NCBI GenBank assembly: GCA_945869245.1
Contig: CAMBOY010000039.1
Span: 1 to 16,212 of the forward strand
Origin: Hydrogenophaga intermedia
Lineage (GTDB): Bacteria > Pseudomonadota > Gammaproteobacteria > Burkholderiales > Burkholderiaceae_C
Direction of reading: 5' to 3'
DNA: 16,212 bases
The notes beneath the pieces are model-generated. The model saw only the letters and a program-made list of their open reading frames with translations, did no database searches and had not been told where the DNA came from. Shown here piece after piece: positions 6,171 to 13,097 of the stretch (the stretch's first letter is position 1; each line of letters opens with the position of its first letter). The translations under genes and the position numbers were made by a program.

Positions 6171-7142
6171 ATGCAAGAGCGGACAGCGCTGGAACAAGCC
6201 GACATCGTGTTGTTGACCGTCAACGACCACGAAACCGAACAGGTGCAACGGGCGTTCGGGCAAACTGAACCCGCGGTTCACGTGCGCAAGCGCGCCTACT
6301 GGGACTATGGCCACATCGGTGGTGCCCGCGTGGTTCACACCATGACCAACATGGGGGATGTGGCGACCATCGCAGCGGTGCAAGACGCGGTCGAAGCCTT
6401 GCGGCCTGTTCTTTTTCTGGCAGTCGGCATTGCCTGGGGTGCAGGGACCAAAGGCCAGCAGATCGGCGATCTGTTGCTGGCCAATCCCCTGCGAGACGCA
6501 GCGCACTACAAAGACGATGCGGGAAATGGCATTCGCCCGCGCGGCCGCCATTTCGAGCTGGACGACAGCCGGTTACAAAGCCTCAAGACCCACCACAGGG
6601 ACTGGGTACGCCAGCAACCCGAGCCGCTCGACCCTGAGCCTGTTGAGATGGGCGATGGGCTGTGGCGCAACCCCCGGCCTCAATTGCTGAATGGGCTGGT
6701 GTTGTCGCTGCCGGTCTTGATCGACAACCAGACCACGCGAGACCGGCTTCTTACAGCACACCCGGACGCCATAGGCGGCGAGATGGAGGGGCGAGGCTTG
6801 GGCTTTGCTGCGCTCGCTGAGAAGTGCGACATTGTGCTGATCAAGGCCATTTGTGATTGGGCGGCAGCGAAGAACGCCGACAAGGCGCAAAAAGAGCGTG
6901 ACCAACAACTCGCCGCCACCCGCGCGGCCGACTTTGTCCGCTACGCAGTGGAGCGCAGCTTGGGACCTTGGGCAGTGCATAAGCGTCAAGAGCGAATGGC
7001 GCGCGAGGGCGTAGGCAATGCGCGGCCCGACCCAGCGCCCACCCCGGCGGGTCACAACATTCAGGTGATGAACAACCACGGCATCGTGGCCGGAAACATC
7101 GACACCCTGCACTTCACACCGGGCAAAGGGAACGCTTCATGA
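6171..7142 (+). CDS. Nucleoside phosphorylase-fold effector paired with NACHT protein
   Basis: A 323-residue protein of the PNP/UDP-phosphorylase (MTA/SAH nucleosidase-like) superfamily. Visible landmarks: an N-terminal strand DIVLLTVNDHE (11-21), the glycine-rich VGIAWGAG (85-92), the nucleoside-binding GGEMEGRGL (202-210) and IKAICDWA (224-231), whose Asp229 is in the position of the catalytic acid. Related domains act as immune effectors that split ATP or other nucleotides; the substrate here is unknown. After a Pro-rich linker (284-294) the C-terminus carries IQVMNNHGIVAG (297-308), a short motif that recurs at the start of the next protein. The ATG at 6171 is chosen over the adjacent GTG at 6168 because AAGGAGG (6159-6165) is well spaced for it. 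It overlaps the NACHT gene in ATGA, so the two are coupled. Confidence 0.88.
   Translation: MQERTALEQADIVLLTVNDHETEQVQRAFGQTEPAVHVRKRAYWDYGHIGGARVVHTMTNMGDVATIAAVQDAVEALRPVLFLAVGIAWGAGTKGQQIGDLLLANPLRDAAHYKDDAGNGIRPRGRHFELDDSRLQSLKTHHRDWVRQQPEPLDPEPVEMGDGLWRNPRPQLLNGLVLSLPVLIDNQTTRDRLLTAHPDAIGGEMEGRGLGFAALAEKCDIVLIKAICDWAAAKNADKAQKERDQQLAATRAADFVRYAVERSLGPWAVHKRQERMAREGVGNARPDPAPTPAGHNIQVMNNHGIVAGNIDTLHFTPGKGNAS
7053..7121 (+). other. C-terminal amyloid-like signalling motif of the effector
   Basis: Codes for residues 295-317 of the nucleosidase-like protein. The core IQVMNNHGIVAG matches IAVNTNQGVVAG of the NACHT protein at 7 of 12 positions (pattern I-x-V-x-x-N-x-G-[IV]-V-A-G), and a conserved His follows. 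Alternating hydrophobic residues with an Asn/Gly turn suggest a beta-strand-turn-strand, as in RHIM-like or bacterial amyloid signalling sequences (BASS). The assignment is inference. Confidence 0.6.
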
Positions 7143-10036
7143 GCACGCCACCGGCACAGCCGCAGACAATAGCGGTCAATACCAACCAAGGCGTCGTGGC
7201 TGGGGTGGTGAAGGCATTCCATCTTCATGCCGCCCCAGAGAAGCCCACACTGGACTCAGAAGTCACCCGTTACTACCAAAAGTTGGCCAGCGCCTGCGAT
7301 GTGGTGACCGTGCAAAACCACTACCCCAGCGCCAAAACGCCCAGCACCCAGTCCAAGGTCGAAGACGTTTATGTGGAGCCCGACGTCTGGGTCAGATCCC
7401 TTGAGTCTGCGGATACCGACAAAACGGCTTCTGAGAAGCACGCAGTCCCATCACCCAAGCGGCAAGCCTGGAAAAGCTGTTTCAACAGCAAAAGCAAGCG
7501 TTTCCAGCGCATCGCCTTGCTGGCCGATGGAGGCATGGGCAAGACCACGGCGGTGGACCGGGAAATTCAGCGGCTGTGCGACGGGCAACGACCGTGGTTG
7601 GCGCTGAGGTTGCCGTCCCTCCTGCAGGTGGATAGGGGTGTTTCGCTGGACGAACTGGTGGAGCAGGCGCTGACGCTCGACATCGCGGCCCGGCTCGACC
7701 TGGACCGAGCTGCGGCAGAGAAGATCGGCCATTCCCTCCTGAACCACCTGGATCGTCAAGCGGGGGTCTTGCTGTTTGACGGTTTTGACGAAGTGCCGGT
7801 GGACCAGCGCCTGGACATTTTGAACAGCGTGTTGCTGTTTCTGGCGAGCGCGGCGCGCAAGCAACCGCACCACAAGGTGGTGCTGACCAGCCGCCCCTAC
7901 GCGGCGGAACCTGCAGAGGTTCAGGCGGAACTGGCTCGCCACGGTTTTGAGCAGCTTCGCCTGGCACCTTTTTCCCCCGAGCAACAGGCCGAACTGGTCA
8001 CGCGCTACTTCGAGGCACCGCGCGAACCGGCGGTGGGTCAGGCGCTCATTCAACAATTGCGTGACCTGAACCAAAAAGAAGGTGAGACAAGACACAGCAA
8101 TGGCAACGAAGGGGCGCAGGGGCTGGCCGCCCTCATGCGGGAGCCCATGCTCGCCACCTACGCCTGCATGTTGGCCGAGGAGCGCGCCCGAACGCCCCTT
8201 GCCATCGCCGTTGACCTTCCACTGCCAACGACGCGCCACGAGCTGTTGGACAGCGTAGTGGAGCTGTTGCTCGAAAAATGGGATGTGAAGCGCCGCGACA
8301 GCAAGCAGACCACGCCGTTTGCCTGTCTGTTTGAGCCCGATCCGGATCGAAGCCGCCTGCGCCGTTTGGTGGAAGAAGCGGCCTTGCGGGAGCATTTGCA
8401 CGACGCTGAGCTTGAACAGGCAAGACAATCAAGGTCGGACACAGGTCAGCTCGTGCCCGATCTGCCTGCCGACTGGCAGCTTCAACAGCTTTACGAAGCC
8501 TTCTATCTGGGCGAGACCCATGGCGCCTTGACCGCCGACTGGCTGATCGCCCGCATCGACCACGCTTTGCCGCCAGAGTTGCCAGTGCGCGCCCGCCATG
8601 TGGCGCAATGGTTGACTCAACGCTCAGGCCTGATGCGCTCTGAACTTCGACGCCGGACCGACGAGCCCCGGATGCAACACCGCCAACTGGCCGACTTTTT
8701 GGCCGCTGGCGCTTGGGCGCACGACCGAGGTTCGGATGAGCACGCCAGGGCGCTGGTGGAACAGGCGTGGTTTTCTCCCGACTGGTCGCGCCAGATGATC
8801 GCGCTGGGTTTTGAGCGCCTGGTTGCGGCGGCGCGGCGCCCGGGCAAGTCAGCCAACACAGCCGCGTTGTGCGCCGGGCTGTCGCATTGGCGGGCGTGGA
8901 CCGAGCGCTTGAACCCGGAAGACACCGAACTGTTCACCGCCGTGCTGGCCCAAGCCTTGGCACAGGCAATTCCCGCCGACTGGTTTGATGCGCAAGGCCG
9001 TGCGACAGATAAAGCGCTCGATGCGGCTCTCGCCCCTCTGCGCCAGCGGCTGGTGACCATGATCTCAGAACAGCGGCTGTCAGCCCCTGAGCGCGCCGCC
9101 ACCGCCGACGCGCTGGGCGCATTGGGAGATCCCCGCTTTGCGCCAGGCTTGTGGCTGCCGCGCGAGCGCTACAACATCAACACCGAAGTGGACGAACCCT
9201 TGCCCGGCTTTGTACGGGTGCCCTCTGGTCCGTTCTGGATCGGCGAGGCAGGTATGAAAGACAACCCGCCGCGTGAGGTCACGATAGAGCACGATTTCTA
9301 TATCGCCCGTTGTCTGACAACGGTGGCGCAGTACCGGCGGTTTGTGGATGCCGGGGCTTATGGCGCTTGGTCGCCAGAGAAGGACAGCGCCGTTTGGGGT
9401 GAAACCGGCTTGGCCTGGCGCCAAACGGAGGGACTTCGCCAACCTCGAGACTGGACCGAGCGACTGGCCTCGCCCCACCGCCCGGTGGTCAATGTGTCGT
9501 GGTGGGAGGCACGGGCTTACGCACGTTGGCTCAACGATGACCCCGAGTGGCAGCGGACGCAGGGCGCAGTCAAGGCCTTCGCTGGTTTGCGGGTTTGCCT
9601 ACCGACCGAGCTGGAATGGGAAAGGGCGGCGCGAATGGATATGGTGGTTGGAGCCCATCGCCATCTCTGGCCTTGGGGCGATGATGTGGAGGGTGTTGAC
9701 CAACGTGCCAACTTGGGAGAGTGTGGTGTAGGTCGGGTCACTCCTGTGGGCTGTTTCGCGCCTAACCCATTCGGCATTTGGGATCTGGCTGGCAATGCCT
9801 GGGAGTGGATGGATAACGCAGTGGAAGACTCGGTCTATGCGCCACGGCGATTGGTGGCGACGGATGAGCCTTCCTCGGGCAAAAAGCGCGACCAGGCGCT
9901 GCGCGGTGGCTCGTGGTTCAGCTCAGCCGAGTTCGCGCGCGCGTCGTTTCGCTACGGGTTTCTTCCCGACGAATGGAGCTACTTCATCGGGTTTCGGGTG
10001 GTGTTGTCCCTGGCTTGCTTGACCCCTGACACTTGA
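7139..10036 (+). CDS. NACHT ATPase (bacterial NLR-like) with C-terminal FGE-sulfatase/C-type-lectin domain
   Basis: A 965-residue STAND-type signalling ATPase. In order: an amyloid-like motif (10-21, IAVNTNQGVVAG); a linker with the pre-NACHT pattern VEDVYVEPD (74-82); the NACHT domain with Walker A ADGGMGKTT (129-137), Walker B LLFDGFDEVP (211-220, with the NACHT-type paired acids) and sensor VLTSRPY (248-254); a helical/winged-helix region ending in RMQHRQLADFLAA (511-523), the usual NACHT C-terminal signature; a linker with SAPERAATADALGALGDPR (648-666); and an FGE-sulfatase/C-type-lectin-fold domain (about 690-956) with VPSGPFWIG, NVSWWEARAYARWL, LPTELEWERAAR, NPFGIWDLAGNAWEW, LRGGSW and IGFRVV. 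The catalytic cysteines of true formylglycine-generating enzymes are absent from the region before IGFR, so a ligand-sensing role is likelier. It overlaps the effector gene by four bases, with AAAGGG eight bases before the ATG. Confidence 0.93.
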   Translation: MSTPPAQPQTIAVNTNQGVVAGVVKAFHLHAAPEKPTLDSEVTRYYQKLASACDVVTVQNHYPSAKTPSTQSKVEDVYVEPDVWVRSLESADTDKTASEKHAVPSPKRQAWKSCFNSKSKRFQRIALLADGGMGKTTAVDREIQRLCDGQRPWLALRLPSLLQVDRGVSLDELVEQALTLDIAARLDLDRAAAEKIGHSLLNHLDRQAGVLLFDGFDEVPVDQRLDILNSVLLFLASAARKQPHHKVVLTSRPYAAEPAEVQAELARHGFEQLRLAPFSPEQQAELVTRYFEAPREPAVGQALIQQLRDLNQKEGETRHSNGNEGAQGLAALMREPMLATYACMLAEERARTPLAIAVDLPLPTTRHELLDSVVELLLEKWDVKRRDSKQTTPFACLFEPDPDRSRLRRLVEEAALREHLHDAELEQARQSRSDTGQLVPDLPADWQLQQLYEAFYLGETHGALTADWLIARIDHALPPELPVRARHVAQWLTQRSGLMRSELRRRTDEPRMQHRQLADFLAAGAWAHDRGSDEHARALVEQAWFSPDWSRQMIALGFERLVAAARRPGKSANTAALCAGLSHWRAWTERLNPEDTELFTAVLAQALAQAIPADWFDAQGRATDKALDAALAPLRQRLVTMISEQRLSAPERAATADALGALGDPRFAPGLWLPRERYNINTEVDEPLPGFVRVPSGPFWIGEAGMKDNPPREVTIEHDFYIARCLTTVAQYRRFVDAGAYGAWSPEKDSAVWGETGLAWRQTEGLRQPRDWTERLASPHRPVVNVSWWEARAYARWLNDDPEWQRTQGAVKAFAGLRVCLPTELEWERAARMDMVVGAHRHLWPWGDDVEGVDQRANLGECGVGRVTPVGCFAPNPFGIWDLAGNAWEWMDNAVEDSVYAPRRLVATDEPSSGKKRDQALRGGSWFSSAEFARASFRYGFLPDEWSYFIGFRVVLSLACLTPDT
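7163..7231 (+). other. N-terminal amyloid-like signalling motif of the NACHT protein
   Basis: Codes for residues 9-31 of the NACHT protein. IAVNTNQGVVAG, then a conserved His at residue 28, mirrors the motif at the C-terminus of the adjacent effector. Motifs of this kind at the very N-terminus of NLR-like proteins, matched in a neighbouring effector, are known in bacteria as BASS motifs. The specific class cannot be assigned by eye. Confidence 0.6.
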
Positions 10037-10109
10037 TGCCCAGTGTGCTGGGGCGCTGATCGCCGGGCACGGCGCGGGGACTGGGTGTGTGGCGCGCTGT
10101 GCAGCGTAT

Positions 10110-10134
10110 CGCCGCGAAGCGGCGCCGATTTTTT
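10110..10134 (+). terminator. Intrinsic terminator of the nucleosidase/NACHT operon
   Basis: The stem CGCCGC-gaa-GCGGCG (10110-10124) is followed, after four bases, by six T residues (10129-10134). The T-run is downstream only on the plus strand, so it closes the NACHT operon about 75 bases after its stop codon. It abuts the stop codon of the convergent M61 gene. Confidence 0.7.
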
Positions 10135-11885
10135 CAGATCCTTGGCCAGCGCGAACTGCGATCAGACTCCGCCTTGAGCGTCCACACGCTCACCGGCGCG
10201 CCCAGCTCCAGCGGCAATGACAGCAGCCGTTGGTCGCGCGCCACCAGAACCGTGAAGGCGCTGGGCTTGCCCAGCAGCGCGGGGATGTCGTCGAGCTTGC
10301 GGATGCGCCAGCCCTGTGGCGCGCGGCCAGTGGTGTACACACCAAGCCATTCGTCGCCCGCGCACAGCCCGGCGCGCTCGGCGGCGCTGTGGCGCAGCAC
10401 CGTCTTGATGCGCACGCCGCCGGCCTCGGTGACCCGCACGCCCAGCCGCTGCGCCAAGCTGGCGCTGTCCACGTCCACCGCCACGCCGTGGGCCTGCAGC
10501 AGCCGCGCCAGTGGCAGCTCTTCGGTGCTGTGCACCCAGTGGGCGATGTCGGGCGCCCAGCTGCGGCCGGTGCGGGCATGCAGCTCGTCGAGCAGGTCTT
10601 GTTCGCGCAGAGGGCCGCCCCGGCAGCGCCGCCACAGACCGCGCATCACGCTGTCGAGGTCACTGCCTTCTAGCCGCAGGGCCAAGTCCAGGCACAGGGC
10701 CACCAGCGCGCCTTTGGCGTAGTAGTTCACCGTGGCGTTGGCGGTGTTCTCGTCCTGGCGGTAGTACTTGACCCAGGCGTCGAAGCTGGCTTGGGCCACG
10801 CTTTGCACCTGGCGACCGGGAGACTGGGCCACGCCGTTGGCGGTTTTGCTCAGCAGTTCCAGGTATTTGTTTTGGTCGATCAGACCGGCGCGCAGCAGCA
10901 GCAGGTCGTCGTAGTAGCTGGTGAAACCCTCAAAGAACCACAGCAGCTCGGTGTAGTTTTCTTGGGTGTAGTCGTAGCGCGCGAACTCGGCCGGGCGCAG
11001 GCGCTTGACGTTCCAGGTGTGAAAGTATTCGTGGCTGATGAGGCCCAGGAGGGTGGTGTAACCGTCGCTGGTTTTGGCTTCGCCCAGCCGTGGCAGGTCG
11101 GGCCGGCTGCAAATCAGGGCGGTGCTGTTGCGGTGCTCCAGCCCGCCGTAGCCGTCTTCCACCACATTGAGCATGAACACATAACGCTGGTGTGGCGCCT
11201 TCTTGCCGGCCGCTGCGCCTTTGCCGTGCCAGAAGCGGATTTCGGTTTCGCAGATCTTTTGGGTATCGGCCAGCAAGCGTGCGCTGTCGAACGACGGGGG
11301 CGCGCCAGACACCACCAACTGGTGCACAACGCCGCAGGCCTTGAATTCGCCCGACCAGAACGCGCCCATTTCCACTGGGCAGTCGACCAGCTCGTCGTAG
11401 TCGGCGGCGCGGTAGACGCCAAAGCCGCGTGCATCGGTGGCGACAGGCTCCAGTCCGGTGGCCAGTTGCCAGTGCGGGCAGCCAGCCACGGGGGGCACTT
11501 GCAGCGTGTGCGGCGTGGCCTCTTGGCCGTGTACCCGCAGGCACAGGCTGGTGCCGTTGAAGAACGCCCGGTCTTGTCCTAGCCAAGCGGCGCGCACCGA
11601 GGGGTCGAAGGCGTACACCTCGTAGCTCAACACCAGTGGGCTGCCGGCACGGCAGGCGACGCGCCAGCTGCATTTGTCGAGCTGTTGCACCGCCACGGTG
11701 CGCCGGCCCTGGCGCGCGCGCAGGTGCTGCAGGTGGCGCGCAAATTCGCGCACCAAGTAACTGCCCGGAATCCACACCGGCAGCGAGACGATTTGATCGG
11801 CCTGGGGTGCCGCCAGCGTGAGGGTGACCCGAAACAGGTGGGCGTGGCGGTCGGCCGCTTCGATCCGGTGGTGCACAGCGTCCAT
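10134..11885 (-). CDS. M61-family peptidase with PDZ domain
   Basis: A 583-residue zinc aminopeptidase of the M61 (glycyl aminopeptidase) family. The N-terminal beta domain includes LPVWIPGSYLVREFARH (35-51). The catalytic domain has GYGGLEHRNS (245-254), the zinc motif HEYFH (285-289) within LISHEYFHTWNVKRLRP, and the third ligand Glu319 in WFFEGFTSYYDD. A PDZ-like domain covers about 480-555 (GVRVTEAGGVRIKTVL and AERAGLCAGDEWLGV). The open frame continues 117 codons further upstream, but that stretch lies over the DUF3429-like gene in another frame. The family start MDAVHHRIEA fits, with GGAG ten bases upstream. It begins two bases after the DUF3429-like stop, so it is translationally coupled as the last gene of the operon. 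No signal peptide is visible. Confidence 0.93.
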   Translation of the reverse strand: MDAVHHRIEAADRHAHLFRVTLTLAAPQADQIVSLPVWIPGSYLVREFARHLQHLRARQGRRTVAVQQLDKCSWRVACRAGSPLVLSYEVYAFDPSVRAAWLGQDRAFFNGTSLCLRVHGQEATPHTLQVPPVAGCPHWQLATGLEPVATDARGFGVYRAADYDELVDCPVEMGAFWSGEFKACGVVHQLVVSGAPPSFDSARLLADTQKICETEIRFWHGKGAAAGKKAPHQRYVFMLNVVEDGYGGLEHRNSTALICSRPDLPRLGEAKTSDGYTTLLGLISHEYFHTWNVKRLRPAEFARYDYTQENYTELLWFFEGFTSYYDDLLLLRAGLIDQNKYLELLSKTANGVAQSPGRQVQSVAQASFDAWVKYYRQDENTANATVNYYAKGALVALCLDLALRLEGSDLDSVMRGLWRRCRGGPLREQDLLDELHARTGRSWAPDIAHWVHSTEELPLARLLQAHGVAVDVDSASLAQRLGVRVTEAGGVRIKTVLRHSAAERAGLCAGDEWLGVYTTGRAPQGWRIRKLDDIPALLGKPSAFTVLVARDQRLLSLPLELGAPVSVWTLKAESDRSSRWPRI

Positions 11886-11887
11886 GG

Positions 11888-12331
11888 TCAAACCGCTCCG
11901 GCGGCGACAAAGCAGCTCAGGGCGGCCACGGCCGAGAGGCGAAAACGCAGCGTCAGCCAGGGGCTCAGCCCGAGTTCGGGATAGCGCTTGCGGTCCACCA
12001 CATAGCAGCCGATCAGCACCATGCCCAGCCACGGCAGGCCGGCGTAGGGCGGCATCAACACACCGAGCCAGCCCAGCAAGCTGGGCATCACACCCCAGAT
12101 GGCCTGCGAGGAGTTGGCGTCGCCGCGCCAAGCCGCGCCCCAGTGCACACCGCCCAAAAACGACACGATCAGCGCGCCATAGGCGGCCAGGGCGGTGGCC
12201 ACCCACATCTGCAAATCGGGTTCGGGCAGCACCCAAACCAACAGGGCCAGGCCGACAAACGGCAACAGCCCGGCGTAGCCCAGGCGCTCAAACCAAACAG
12301 ACGGCGAAGAGGAGTTCACAACAGGGCCCAT
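11888..12331 (-). CDS. DUF3429-like integral membrane protein
   Basis: A 147-residue, very hydrophobic protein with about four to five predicted membrane helices, starting around LGYAGLLPFVGLALLVWVL (17-35) and VATALAAYGALIVSFLGGVHW (44-64). The pattern FLGGVHWGAAW followed by GVMPSLLGW is the hallmark of the DUF3429 family as I recall it. The function is unknown. It starts 13 bases after the dsbC stop and ends two bases before the M61 start, so it is an operon member. No clear ribosome site precedes it; translation may depend on coupling from dsbC. Confidence 0.82.
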   Translation of the reverse strand: MGPVVNSSSPSVWFERLGYAGLLPFVGLALLVWVLPEPDLQMWVATALAAYGALIVSFLGGVHWGAAWRGDANSSQAIWGVMPSLLGWLGVLMPPYAGLPWLGMVLIGCYVVDRKRYPELGLSPWLTLRFRLSAVAALSCFVAAGAV

Positions 12332-12344
12332 GGTGACGAAGCGA

Positions 12345-13052
12345 TCAGTTGCCGATGTCGGTCAGCATTTTGTCCAGCCGGTCGGCGCCGATGGCGCCGG
12401 GTACCCGGCTGCCGTCGGTGAAGAAAATGGTCGGTGTACCGCTGATGCGCAGCCGTCGGCCCAGCTCGACATTGCGGTCGATGGCGCTGGCGTCGCAGCT
12501 GGCGCGGGTGGGGGTGATGTCTTTGGTCATCCAGTCCAAGTAGGCATCGCCTTTGTCTTTGGCGCACCAGATGTGCTTAGATTTTTCGGTGGAGTCGGCG
12601 CTCAGGATCGGGTAGAGAAACACATGCACGGTGATGTTGTTGACCTTGAGCAGGTCGCGTTCAAAGCGCTTGCAGTAGCCGCAGTTGGGGTCCTCGAAGA
12701 CGGCGATGGTGCGTTTGCCGTTGCCGCGCACCAAAGTGAAGGCGTCTTTGAGCGGCAGGTCTTTGAAGTTGATCGCGGTGAGCTTGTTTTGCCGCTCTTC
12801 GGTCAGATTGGTGCGATTGCGGGTGTCGATCAGTGTGCCGTCGATGAGGAAGTTGCCCTGGGCGTCGGTGTAGAAGAGCTCGCTGTGGTTGATGCGCACC
12901 TCAAACAGCCCAGGCATGGGCGTAGGCCGCACCTCGTCGATCTTGGGCAGGTTGGGCAGGCGCTGGGCCAGGTTTTTGCGGATGGTGGCCTCTTGGGCGG
13001 TGACGCCCAGGCTCAGCAAGGCCAGGCCCAAGGCCATCAAAAAACGCTTCAT
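12345..13052 (-). CDS. dsbC: Thiol:disulfide interchange protein DsbC
   Basis: A 235-residue periplasmic disulfide isomerase. It has a classic signal peptide (1-19, MKRFLMALGLALLSLGVTA, cleavage before QE). The N-terminal dimerisation domain (about 22-80) is followed by a thioredoxin-fold domain with active site CGYC (124-127) inside VFEDPNCGYCKRFE and the cis-proline loop SGTPTIFF (204-211). Two further cysteines, 163 and 186, match the structural disulfide of DsbC. It sits 21 bases after the UbiH/F-type gene, with a terminator-like hairpin between them, and before the DUF3429-like gene. Confidence 0.94.
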   Translation of the reverse strand: MKRFLMALGLALLSLGVTAQEATIRKNLAQRLPNLPKIDEVRPTPMPGLFEVRINHSELFYTDAQGNFLIDGTLIDTRNRTNLTEERQNKLTAINFKDLPLKDAFTLVRGNGKRTIAVFEDPNCGYCKRFERDLLKVNNITVHVFLYPILSADSTEKSKHIWCAKDKGDAYLDWMTKDITPTRASCDASAIDRNVELGRRLRISGTPTIFFTDGSRVPGAIGADRLDKMLTDIGN

Positions 13053-13067
13053 GGTGTGTCTCGATTC

Positions 13068-13097
13068 AAAAAATCAGGCCGTGCGGCCCATGGCCTG
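13068..13097 (-). terminator. Terminator-like hairpin at the UbiH/F-type to dsbC junction
   Basis: Read on the minus strand, CAGGCC (13097-13092), an 11-base loop, GGCCTG (13080-13075) and then A plus six T residues. The stem spans the last codons and stop of the monooxygenase gene. It has the form of an intrinsic terminator or attenuator that would limit read-through into dsbC. The loop is long, so efficiency is uncertain. Confidence 0.45.

Noticed and set aside
9206..10006. C-terminal domain of the NACHT protein as an active sulfatase-modifying (formylglycine-generating) enzyme.
   Set aside because: The fold motifs are present, but the catalytic cysteines expected before the IGFR segment are missing and no sulfatase gene is nearby.
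10037..10090. CCCAG-tgtg-CTGGG hairpin after the NACHT gene as a DGR homing hairpin or second terminator.
   Set aside because: The stem is short, there is no T-run, and no DGR component is present. It is kept only as a point to inspect if a template repeat is found.
11886..12236. A 117-codon N-terminal extension of the M61 peptidase.
   Set aside because: It overlaps the DUF3429-like membrane protein gene in another frame and has shadow-type composition. The family start MDAVHHRIEA has a ribosome site.
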